NCBI GenBank assembly: GCA_964430565.1
Contig: CAYSFD010000052.1
Span: forward strand, 62,001 to 126,000
From: VBDM01 sp964430565
GTDB taxonomy: Bacteria > Pseudomonadota > Gammaproteobacteria > Burkholderiales > SG8-39
DNA: 64,000 nucleotides
Direction: 5' to 3'
Below the pieces are notes generated by a model. That model was not told the origin of the DNA and did no database searches. It saw nothing but the letters and a program-made list of their open reading frames with translations. Shown here one piece after another: positions 34,320 through 41,618 of the stretch. Each line of letters begins with the position of its first letter. Within the stretch, counting starts at the first letter, position 1. Position numbers and translations under genes: made by a program.

Positions 34320-35522
34320 GCACTCTTCACCTACAAGGCCGTGGACACCCGAGGCAAGTCGATTCTCGGCCAGATCGACGCGGTGAACATCGTCGATCTC
34401 GAGTTGCGCTTGAAGCGCATGGGGCTTGACCTGGTGCGCGGCGGACCGGCGAGGCGAGGCAGTGGCCTGCTTCGCGGGGGCTCGATCAAGCGTGGAGAAC
34501 TCATCAATTTCTGCTTCCACATGGAGCAGTTGATCGGCGCCGGGGTTCCGCTCGTTGAATCGCTGATCGATCTGCGCGACAGCATCGAAAGCGCCCGTTT
34601 CCGGGAGGTCATCTCGGGGGTCCTGGAGAGCATTCAGGGCGGGCTGCGGATGTCTCAGGCCCTCGCCCAGTTTCCGGAAGTCTTCAATGCGGTTTTTACG
34701 AGCTTGATCCGCGCCGGGGAAGACACGGGAAAGCTCCCCGATGTGTTGAAGGCCCTTATTGAGAACATGAAATGGGAAGACGAGCTTGCCGAACACATGA
34801 AGAAGCTCGTCCTGTATCCCGCTTTCGTCGGCTCGATCGTGGTGATCGTGACCCTCTTCCTGATGGTTTACCTGGTGCCGCAGATGGTCGCCTTCATCAG
34901 GAACATGGGGCAGCAGATTCCCCTGCAAACGCGCATCCTGATCGAAGTGTCGGCGTTTTTCGTAGCCTACTGGTGGGCCGTCCTCGCCGCGCCCTTCGTC
35001 ATCTTCATCGGGGTCAGGGCGGCCGCCAAGGCCAACCCCCTGGTACGCTACCAGCTCGATCGCTTCAAGCTTGCGCTCCCGGTGGCAGGCGAGATCATGC
35101 GCAAGATCATCCTGTCGCGCTTCGCCAGTATTTTTGCGCTGATGTACTCCTCCGGAATCACAATCCTGGATGCGATCCGCAGCTCCGAGGAAATCGCCGG
35201 CAACATGGTCATCCAGGAAGGTCTGAAACTCGCGGGACAGCAGATCAGCGAAGGCAAGAACGTCACCGCGGCGTTCCAGGAGGTCGGCCTCTTCCCGCCG
35301 CTCGTGGTGAGGATGCTCCGGGTGGGCGAGTCGACCGGCGCGCTGGATAGGGCGCTGCTCAACGTGTCCTACTTCTATAACCGTGAAGTGCGCGAATCGA
35401 TCGGCAAGATCCAGGTGGTCATCGAGCCTGCCCTGACGGTGGTCCTCGGCACCATTCTCGGCTGGGTCATGCTTTCCGTTCTCGGGCCGATCTACGACGT
35501 CATCTCCAAGATCAAGGTGTAG
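34317..35522 (+). CDS. mshG: GspF/PilC-family inner-membrane platform protein (MshG-like)
   Basis: About 401 aa; three membrane segments, with two T2SSF repeats (FCFHMEQLIGAGVPLVESL and FASIFALMYSSGITILDAI). The usual family start MALFTYKAVD is encoded here as CTG GCA CTC TTC..., so a CTG start at 34317 with GAGG 5 bases upstream is proposed. The first conventional start is GTG at 34341 (after ALFTYKA), which has no SD and would remove conserved residues. The 38-base gap after mshE is otherwise empty. Confidence 0.88.
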   Translation: MALFTYKAVDTRGKSILGQIDAVNIVDLELRLKRMGLDLVRGGPARRGSGLLRGGSIKRGELINFCFHMEQLIGAGVPLVESLIDLRDSIESARFREVISGVLESIQGGLRMSQALAQFPEVFNAVFTSLIRAGEDTGKLPDVLKALIENMKWEDELAEHMKKLVLYPAFVGSIVVIVTLFLMVYLVPQMVAFIRNMGQQIPLQTRILIEVSAFFVAYWWAVLAAPFVIFIGVRAAAKANPLVRYQLDRFKLALPVAGEIMRKIILSRFASIFALMYSSGITILDAIRSSEEIAGNMVIQEGLKLAGQQISEGKNVTAAFQEVGLFPPLVVRMLRVGESTGALDRALLNVSYFYNREVRESIGKIQVVIEPALTVVLGTILGWVMLSVLGPIYDVISKIKV

Positions 35523-35527
35523 ACGCC

Positions 35528-37090
35528 GTGCCGAGCAAGCGTCTCTTTTACTTCACCTCGCAGCGGGTCACCGCCTTCTTGTGGGGAAAAAGCGATTTGC
35601 GCAAGGAAGCCGCTTTCAGCATGGACCAGGAAGGCGTCGCCGAGTTCTCCAAATACCTCGCACGCGCCCCGGGGAGCCTTTTCTATGTGCTCGCCGACAT
35701 CGTCGAGGAGGACTTCTTCCAGGAGAACATCCCTTACGTGGGCGGCGGGGACCGGCGCGCACTGCTCTCGCGCAAGCTTGCCCAGCGTTACCGCGACACT
35801 TCGCTCGCCGTCACGATGTCGCTCGGTTCCGAGGCCCACGCCGGCCGGCGCGAGGAGCGGATTCTCTACACGTCGTTCACCAACACGCAGCAGTTCCAAC
35901 CCTGGCTGGAGGCTCTGCGCGCCGATGGCGCGCGCGTGGTCGGCGTGTTCTCAGTGGCGCTCCTTGCGGGCGCGGCGGGAAAGCGCCTCGGCTTCAAGCC
36001 AAGCCGATACCTCCTGGTAAGCCTGCAGCAGGCCGGATTGCGGCAGAGCTACGTCGAGAACGGCCGGATCCGCTTCTCGCGCTTAAGCCGCGTGGACTTC
36101 TCCGATCCCAGAGCGATCGCCCAGGATTGCGCGGCCGAGTCGCTCCGCATCCACCAGTATCTCGCCAATGCCCGCATCCTGCCGCGCGAGGCCGACCCGC
36201 TCGACGTGCTGGTGCTTGCTCCGAGCGAGTATAAAGCGCTATACGATGCGGTATGCGTCAACTCCGCGCGGCTGCGTTTCCACGTGCGGGACCTCGACGC
36301 GATGGGCAGGAGCCTCGGCCTCAAGTCCGCGCCGACCGAGACCCTCGCGGAAGGTTTGTTCCTGCATGTGCTCGCCCAATCACCGACGCGCGAACAGTTC
36401 GCCGACGACGGCCTGCGGCGCTTCTATCACTTGTGGCGCGCGCAAGTTGGCCTGATCGCGGCCGGCGCTGCGGCTTTCGGTTTCTGCCTCCTGTTCTCGG
36501 CGGTCAGCCTTCTCGACATCTCCCAGGCGAGGGAACAGACCCGGGATAACCGCGAGCAGGAAGAGCACGCGTCGCAGGAGTACGCGCGACTGCAGAAGGA
36601 CTTTCCCAAGACACCGACCTCCGCTGACAACCTGAAGGCGATCGTCAAGAATTACCGGGCGATCTTGCGGCAGAGCGCTTCCCCCGGCGGCATGTTCGTC
36701 GAGATCAGCGAAGCGTTAACGGCCCTGCCCCAGGTCGAGATCGACAAGATCGATTGGGAGATGGGCGGCGAGACGAAAGCGCCCAGGGGCCGCGAGGCGG
36801 CGAAGGCTCCGGCCGCGTCGGCTCAGAAATCGGACCCCGAAGTTCAGGTCCAGACGGCGGAAATTTCGGGCAGGCTGATCGTGGCCCAGGCCTCGGACTA
36901 CCGCGCCGTGAGCGCGTTGATCAGCCAATTCGCCGAGGCGCTGCGCCGGAAGCCAGGTATTGAGGTGATCCGCACCCAGTTGCCGTTCGACATCGACGGG
37001 GAGAAAAGCATCAGCGGCGAAATCGGGACGGCGAGACGCGAAGAAGTGCCGCAGTTCTCGGTCATGGTAAGCAAGCGGCGGGGAACATGA
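35528..37090 (+). CDS. Pilus assembly protein with PilM-like N-terminus and PilN-like C-terminus (MshI-like)
   Basis: 520-aa protein starting GTG. A soluble N-terminal region (1-300) has no obvious ATP motif; there is one membrane helix near 306-330 (VGLIAAGAAAFGFCLLFSAVSLL), a charged coiled-coil (about 332-360), and a periplasmic domain with ISEALTALPQVEIDKIDWE and a late alpha/beta stretch. This joins the PilM and PilN topologies in one chain, as in MshI. Family-level similarity is weak by eye; the position before a PilO-like gene supports it. Confidence 0.65.
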   Translation: MPSKRLFYFTSQRVTAFLWGKSDLRKEAAFSMDQEGVAEFSKYLARAPGSLFYVLADIVEEDFFQENIPYVGGGDRRALLSRKLAQRYRDTSLAVTMSLGSEAHAGRREERILYTSFTNTQQFQPWLEALRADGARVVGVFSVALLAGAAGKRLGFKPSRYLLVSLQQAGLRQSYVENGRIRFSRLSRVDFSDPRAIAQDCAAESLRIHQYLANARILPREADPLDVLVLAPSEYKALYDAVCVNSARLRFHVRDLDAMGRSLGLKSAPTETLAEGLFLHVLAQSPTREQFADDGLRRFYHLWRAQVGLIAAGAAAFGFCLLFSAVSLLDISQAREQTRDNREQEEHASQEYARLQKDFPKTPTSADNLKAIVKNYRAILRQSASPGGMFVEISEALTALPQVEIDKIDWEMGGETKAPRGREAAKAPAASAQKSDPEVQVQTAEISGRLIVAQASDYRAVSALISQFAEALRRKPGIEVIRTQLPFDIDGEKSISGEIGTARREEVPQFSVMVSKRRGT

Positions 37091-37701
37091 ACGTCTCCCG
37101 CGACGACCTCAAGCAGTTGCGCGTGCCGCTTGCGCTGACCATATTGCTGTCTGCGCTCGGCGCGGCCTGCCTGGCCACCAGCGGATACTATCTGGACGCG
37201 GCGAAATCGGCGCGGGACGCAAGTAGGCTCACCCGCGTCGGAGCCCAGGAGCGAATGGCCAAGGTCGCGGAAGAAGAGCGCGAAATCCGCGAAAACCTGC
37301 TGCATTACGAGCAGATGCAGCGGCGCGGCATGGTGGGCGAGCACAACCGGCTCGACTGGATCGAGTCGATCGCGAGGATAAAGAACCAAAGAAAACTTTT
37401 TGAGATCAGGTACAACATCGAAGCTCAAAGCACGCTCGACTATCCCGGGGTCGTCGCCACTGGCGCCGCCAATTTCGTCGTCAGCCGCGTTAGACTCAGC
37501 ATGCTTTTGCTGCATGAGGGGGACCTTCTGAATTTCCTCTCCGACCTGCAGGCAGCCGGGAAAGCGCATGTGTCGGTGCGGCGCTGCTCAGTGACGCGGA
37601 TCGAGCGCGGGGCGCCCCCGAGCGCGACGGCGCTGCAGCCGCGCCTGCGGGCCGAGTGTCAGGTCGATTTGGTTTCGGTGAGAGGGATCAAGCCGGTTTG
37701 A
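37087..37701 (+). CDS. PilO/MshJ-like inner-membrane pilus protein
   Basis: 204-aa bitopic protein: membrane helix 15-37 (LALTILLSALGAACLATSGYYL), coiled-coil (about 55-85) and a C-terminal ferredoxin-like periplasmic domain (MLLLHEGDLLNFLSDLQAAG). This is PilO topology. The start overlaps the preceding stop by 4 bases. It would dimerise with the PilN-like part of its neighbour. Confidence 0.72.
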   Translation: MNVSRDDLKQLRVPLALTILLSALGAACLATSGYYLDAAKSARDASRLTRVGAQERMAKVAEEEREIRENLLHYEQMQRRGMVGEHNRLDWIESIARIKNQRKLFEIRYNIEAQSTLDYPGVVATGAANFVVSRVRLSMLLLHEGDLLNFLSDLQAAGKAHVSVRRCSVTRIERGAPPSATALQPRLRAECQVDLVSVRGIKPV

Positions 37702-37736
37702 GCTCGCTTGCCTAACGAGCCATCGGAGAAAAACGC

Positions 37737-38141
37737 ATGAGACTTGCGATACTGTTCTTGGCTGGGTTGCTTGGGCTCGGGGCGGGTCCCGCCGTGGCTC
37801 AGGAAAATCTCGGGCGCCTTTTCCTCATGCCCCAGCAACGCCAGGAGCTCGATCGCCGCCGCCTGGCCAACATCCAGGAGGCGGCCGCCGTCACCGAAAG
37901 CCTGGTCACGGTCAACGGCCAGGTGTCGCGCTCCTCGGGCAGAACCACCGTCTGGTTTAACGGGGTCCCGCAGGACGGCACCAGAAAACCGCACGATCCA
38001 GCCCGAGTGGCCTTGCCCGGCGCCGAGGGCCAACCCTCGGTCAACCTCAAGATCGGGCAGACACTCGACAAGGTCCGCGGCGAAGTGAGGGATCCCGTGG
38101 GTGGCGGGAGGATCGCCGTTCAGCCGGTTGGAAAGCGCTAA
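37737..38141 (+). CDS. Small periplasmic pilus-locus protein (PilP/MshK-like position)
   Basis: 134-aa secreted protein: signal peptide MRLAILFLAGLLGLGAGPAVAQ, then LGRLFLMPQQRQELDRRR and a beta-rich part VTVNGQVSRSSGRTTVWFNG. I know similar small proteins from pilus/secretin loci but no defined function. Gene position after a PilO-like gene suggests a PilP/MshK role linking the inner-membrane ring with the secretin. Confidence 0.68.
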   Translation: MRLAILFLAGLLGLGAGPAVAQENLGRLFLMPQQRQELDRRRLANIQEAAAVTESLVTVNGQVSRSSGRTTVWFNGVPQDGTRKPHDPARVALPGAEGQPSVNLKIGQTLDKVRGEVRDPVGGGRIAVQPVGKR

Positions 38142-38152
38142 CGGGGTCCGCG

Positions 38153-40183
38153 ATGCCCATGCCTACGCACAGCGCCTTGCGCGGCGGGAAGCGGCAAGGC
38201 GGCTTCGCCATGCTTGCGATTGTTTCGCTGATCGTCTTGATGAGCGCCTACCTGCTGGTAAAGCAACTCAACGCCTCGGCCGGCCGCACCGCCGACAGCC
38301 GCAACCACAACGCGAAGGTCCTCAATCAGGCCAAGCAGGCGCTGATCGGGTGGCTGGCGATAAACGCGGCGGGAACCGACAACAATCCCGGGCGCCTGCC
38401 CTGTCCGGAAGCGATCAACGCCATTGGCACGAACTCCGAAGGTATCGCGGCGCCGCTGGTAACGCCGTCGACACCAAACTGCGCCACCGTGGGCCGGTTA
38501 CCCTGGCGCACGCTGGGACTCGATAAGCTCCTTGACGCGGCGTCGGAACCGCTCTGGTATGTCGTATCGCCCACCTGGGCACTGCAGGACAGCTCGACGC
38601 TGTTGACCATCAATTCGAACTCGACCGGCCAGCTTCTGGTCAATGCGAGATCGGTGAACACGCTCTCCCAGACGGCGGGGCTTGCCACGGCGGTTTCCAC
38701 CGCTCATGGCTTCAGGACCGGGGACATCGTGAAGATCGCGGGAGCCGCTCCGGCGGGATACAACGTGGCGGCGTCCGTGACGTTCATCGACGCGAATACG
38801 TTCACGTACGCCGTAGATCCTGCGCTCTCGACTCCCGCCACTCCCGCCGCAGGCTCGATCAAGGCCGGCGATGCGGCCGTGGCGCTGATCATTGCGCCGG
38901 GCCCGGCCATGAACGTGGTGGCAAGCGCGGATTGCGCCGCCCGTAGCCAAGCGCGCAGCGTCCCCTCGCCCACGATCAACGCGCTCGACTATCTCGAGTG
39001 CTATGACGCGGCGAATGGCGTGTTCTCAACGACCGGACCGGCCGCGTCGTTCAACAACCAGGTGCTGCACGTGACGACTGCGGACCTTCTGCCGGAGATC
39101 GAGGCGGCGATCGCGAACCGCATCGAGCGCGAGATCGTCCCCGCATTGAAGAGTGTTTACGAAAGCCCGCTATGGGGATCGGGAATCAGTCTGACGAATC
39201 CCCTTTTCCCGTATCCCGCGCCGTTCGGCAACCCAAGTACCTCGAATTTCAATGGCGCCGCGGTCACCGTCCCCGGCGCGCCGCAGGGCCTGCTGCCGTT
39301 CAACCAGACGCAAGGGTGCAATCCGGCAACGGATGCGCGCTGTACCACGACGCTGACGGCATGGGCGTCCCCTTCGCCGGCTCCGCCGCCGGACGTGACC
39401 AAAATCGGCGGAGAAGGTTACTTCCAGACCAAGACCTGCAGTTGGCAATCCGGCGGCAACGTCGCACTTTGTCAGGGGGAGTATCACGAAAACGACTTGA
39501 ATCAGTCGGGGCCTGGAATGGTCATATCGATGACCGCCACGATCAACAATGTTGCGATGGGCTTGCGCCGCCTTGACGCGACCAAAGCGACGATTGAAGC
39601 CGAAAATAACGACGCGACCGGCGCGCCTCTGACCATAGTCACCCCGAGCATTACTAGGACCATGAACAGCAATGGTTCGGTAACCATTACCTTCAGCGGC
39701 ACGCTGCCCAACATCGACGTTAAGGGATGGGAAAGCTGGGCGCTTTACAGAATTCGCCTCGAGCGCTCGGTCATCGGGGACCACTCTCTGCTCAACGCGA
39801 CGAGCGTCGGCGCGGGCTCCACCGGCTGGTTCGTACGCAACGAGTGGTACAGGTTGCTCTACTACGCCACCGTCGCCGGCCACACCGCCGCCTCCCTACC
39901 TGCCGCGCCCTCATGCACCACGATGGGCACCTGCCTTTCGGTCGCGAACGGCGATCCGACGCGTCCGATCACCCCCGTCGGCGGACAACGCGCGATCCTG
40001 ATTTTCGCGGGAAGCAGCGTCGTGGGACAAACGCGCCCGAGCGCGACGCCTGGCAACTATTTCGAGTTCGGAAACGCGACCGGCGCCTTCGAGCGCCAGC
40101 CCGTGAAGAAAAGCCCGGTAGTCAACGCCGCTCTCAAAGTACCCTTCAACGACCGCATCGTCGTCCTGGACGCAAACCCTTGA
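38153..40183 (+). CDS. Giant prepilin-like protein (676 aa), possible minor or tip pilin
   Basis: The N-terminus has a prepilin-type leader ending GG|FAMLAIVSLIVLMSAYLL, cleavage expected after Gly17. Position +5 is Ala22 rather than Glu, as in GspK/PilX-type initiator pilins. The pseudopilin-type body carries GRLPCP (80-85) and GRLPWRTLGLD (114-124). Residues about 164-240 look like an inserted beta-sandwich domain (VSTAHGFRTGDIVKIAG, NTFTYAVD). The large C-terminal region (300-676) has paired cysteines and Thr/Ser-rich beta strands, suggesting an exposed or adhesive head. Stop overlaps the next gene (TTGA). Confidence 0.75.
   Translation: MPMPTHSALRGGKRQGGFAMLAIVSLIVLMSAYLLVKQLNASAGRTADSRNHNAKVLNQAKQALIGWLAINAAGTDNNPGRLPCPEAINAIGTNSEGIAAPLVTPSTPNCATVGRLPWRTLGLDKLLDAASEPLWYVVSPTWALQDSSTLLTINSNSTGQLLVNARSVNTLSQTAGLATAVSTAHGFRTGDIVKIAGAAPAGYNVAASVTFIDANTFTYAVDPALSTPATPAAGSIKAGDAAVALIIAPGPAMNVVASADCAARSQARSVPSPTINALDYLECYDAANGVFSTTGPAASFNNQVLHVTTADLLPEIEAAIANRIEREIVPALKSVYESPLWGSGISLTNPLFPYPAPFGNPSTSNFNGAAVTVPGAPQGLLPFNQTQGCNPATDARCTTTLTAWASPSPAPPPDVTKIGGEGYFQTKTCSWQSGGNVALCQGEYHENDLNQSGPGMVISMTATINNVAMGLRRLDATKATIEAENNDATGAPLTIVTPSITRTMNSNGSVTITFSGTLPNIDVKGWESWALYRIRLERSVIGDHSLLNATSVGAGSTGWFVRNEWYRLLYYATVAGHTAASLPAAPSCTTMGTCLSVANGDPTRPITPVGGQRAILIFAGSSVVGQTRPSATPGNYFEFGNATGAFERQPVKKSPVVNAALKVPFNDRIVVLDANP
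38642..38872 (+). other. Inserted phage-tail/Ig-like domain within the giant prepilin
   Basis: Residues about 164-240, between TINSNSTGQLLV and AVALIIAPGPAM, which would join naturally in the related pseudopilin fold. The insert has the S-x-HG-(F/L)-xxGD-x-V-x-I-x-G pattern common in bacteriophage structural proteins. Confidence 0.5.
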
Positions 40184-40950
40184 GCCCGGAACGCGCACCG
40201 CGCGCGACGCGCGGCTTCACGCTTGTCGAGCTCGGCGTGGTTATGATGATCGTCGCCCTGCTGCTCGGCGGCATGATGTACACGCTTTCCGTGCAGATCG
40301 AGCAGCGCAACTTCGAGGAGACGCGGGGCCGGCTGGAAGCCGCGCGCGAACTGCTGCTGTCCTACGCGATCGTGAACGGCCGGCTGCCCTGTCCCGCTAC
40401 GGCGGCGAGTTCGGGCGACGAGGCGCCGCTCATGACCGGCATTTGCACCAACCCTTACGGCGGCTTCCTGCCGGCGCGGACGATCGGCTACCAGGTCGTG
40501 GATGCGGGCGGATACGCCATCGATTCCTGGCAGAACCGCATCCGCTACGCCGTGTCCAGCGCTGCGCTCACCGGATGCGCGGGAAGCTCGACGCTCCCGC
40601 ATTTCACCAACATGACCAACCTCAAGGCCAACGGCATTACCTGCCAGCCCAACGATCTCGTCGTCTGCAAATCGTCGACCGGCATCACGGCCACGATCTG
40701 TGGCCCGGCGGCGAACGCGCTGACCAACCAGACTGTGGTGGTCGCCATCGTCTACTCCATCGGCAAGAACGGCAGCTTGGCCTGCGCTACTTGCGTCGAC
40801 GAGGCCGCCAACACCAACGGCGACCGGGTCTTCGTTTCCCATACCCTGGCGCCCGCCGGGGCAACGAACGGCGAGTTTGACGACTACTTGATGTGGATTA
40901 CAGTCGGCGAACTCTACGGCCGGTTGATCTCGGCCGGCGTACTGCCCTGA
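40180..40950 (+). CDS. Type IV prepilin-like protein (256 aa)
   Basis: Short leader then RG|FTLVELGVVMMIVALLLGG: cleavage after Gly12, N-methylated Phe13, Glu at +5. The body carries GRLPCP and a GGFLPARTIGYQ block parallel to those in the giant prepilin upstream, plus a disulfide-compatible set of cysteines. The start is TTG overlapping the upstream stop (TTGA), the only start codon that keeps a normal leader length. The frame remains open for 43 codons beyond the TGA at 40948. Confidence 0.85.
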   Translation: MSPERAPRATRGFTLVELGVVMMIVALLLGGMMYTLSVQIEQRNFEETRGRLEAARELLLSYAIVNGRLPCPATAASSGDEAPLMTGICTNPYGGFLPARTIGYQVVDAGGYAIDSWQNRIRYAVSSAALTGCAGSSTLPHFTNMTNLKANGITCQPNDLVVCKSSTGITATICGPAANALTNQTVVVAIVYSIGKNGSLACATCVDEAANTNGDRVFVSHTLAPAGATNGEFDDYLMWITVGELYGRLISAGVLP

Positions 40951-41079
40951 AGCTCGCCGGCCGATTGCCCCGAAAACCATGAACAGATCAGAGGAGTTCT
41001 CAACGCTGTGAGCGACCAAATCGGAAAGCTCAATGCCGAGGTGGTGGGGGAAGATTTTGAGTTGGCAACGGAGCTCTAA
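40951..41079 (+). pseudogene. Possible coding remnant in frame after the prepilin stop
   Basis: In frame with the prepilin, 42 sense codons follow its TGA and end at TAA (41077-41079), reading ...NHEQIRGVLNAVSDQIGKL... with helical, charged composition unlike the pilin. A GTG at 41008 with GAGGAG 11 bases upstream could also start a 23-aa peptide. Either chance or a gene tail left by recombination. Confidence 0.3.
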
Positions 41080-41118
41080 GGCCCTTCGACCAATCCACAC
41101 AACGGGACCAAGCCGCCT

Positions 41119-41571
41119 GTGAGCATCGCTCCCGAATGGGTCTCCGCTGTCGCATCAACCGTTGCCGCCGTTGGAGTCATCTTCGCCTTCGGGCAGTTGC
41201 GCGTGTCCAAGAATATCGCACAGCTTCAGTTCGAGGACGGCCTAGCCAAGGAGTATCGCGAACTCGCTAGCCAAATCCCTACGAAGGCACTGCTTGGAAG
41301 TGAGCTATCCGATGAGGAATACCAAGCCTCATTCGACGAATTCTTCAGGTACGTCGATCTGTCGAACGAGCAGGTATCTCTCCGCCAGCGTGGTCGCATT
41401 AGCAACACCGTCTGGCAATATTGGCTTGCTGGAATTCAAGCGAACCTAGGCCTTCCGTCGTTCAAGAGCGCGTGGGCCGAGATTCAGAGCAAGTGCAACA
41501 GCTTTCAGGAGCTTCGGAGGCTCGAAGCGGAAGGGTTCAAGTTTGATCCACGCAGTTGGGAACGGGCCTAA
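41119..41571 (+). CDS. Low-GC membrane-anchored protein of unknown function (150 aa)
   Basis: Not recognised. N-terminal hydrophobic helix (AVASTVAAVGVIFAFGQL), then a helical soluble region with acidic FFRYVDLSNEQVSLRQRGR, resembling small membrane proteins of accessory regions. GC is about 54% by rough count, well below neighbours, and codon use is visibly different (more AAG/ATC/TAT mix). It starts GTG. It is sandwiched between pilin genes and the convergent kinase, so probably a later insertion. Confidence 0.65.
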   Translation: MSIAPEWVSAVASTVAAVGVIFAFGQLRVSKNIAQLQFEDGLAKEYRELASQIPTKALLGSELSDEEYQASFDEFFRYVDLSNEQVSLRQRGRISNTVWQYWLAGIQANLGLPSFKSAWAEIQSKCNSFQELRRLEAEGFKFDPRSWERA

Positions 41572-41618
41572 CAACCAATTAGAACCAGCCCGCCGGCCGC
41601 GCCTCCCGCCGCGCATCA

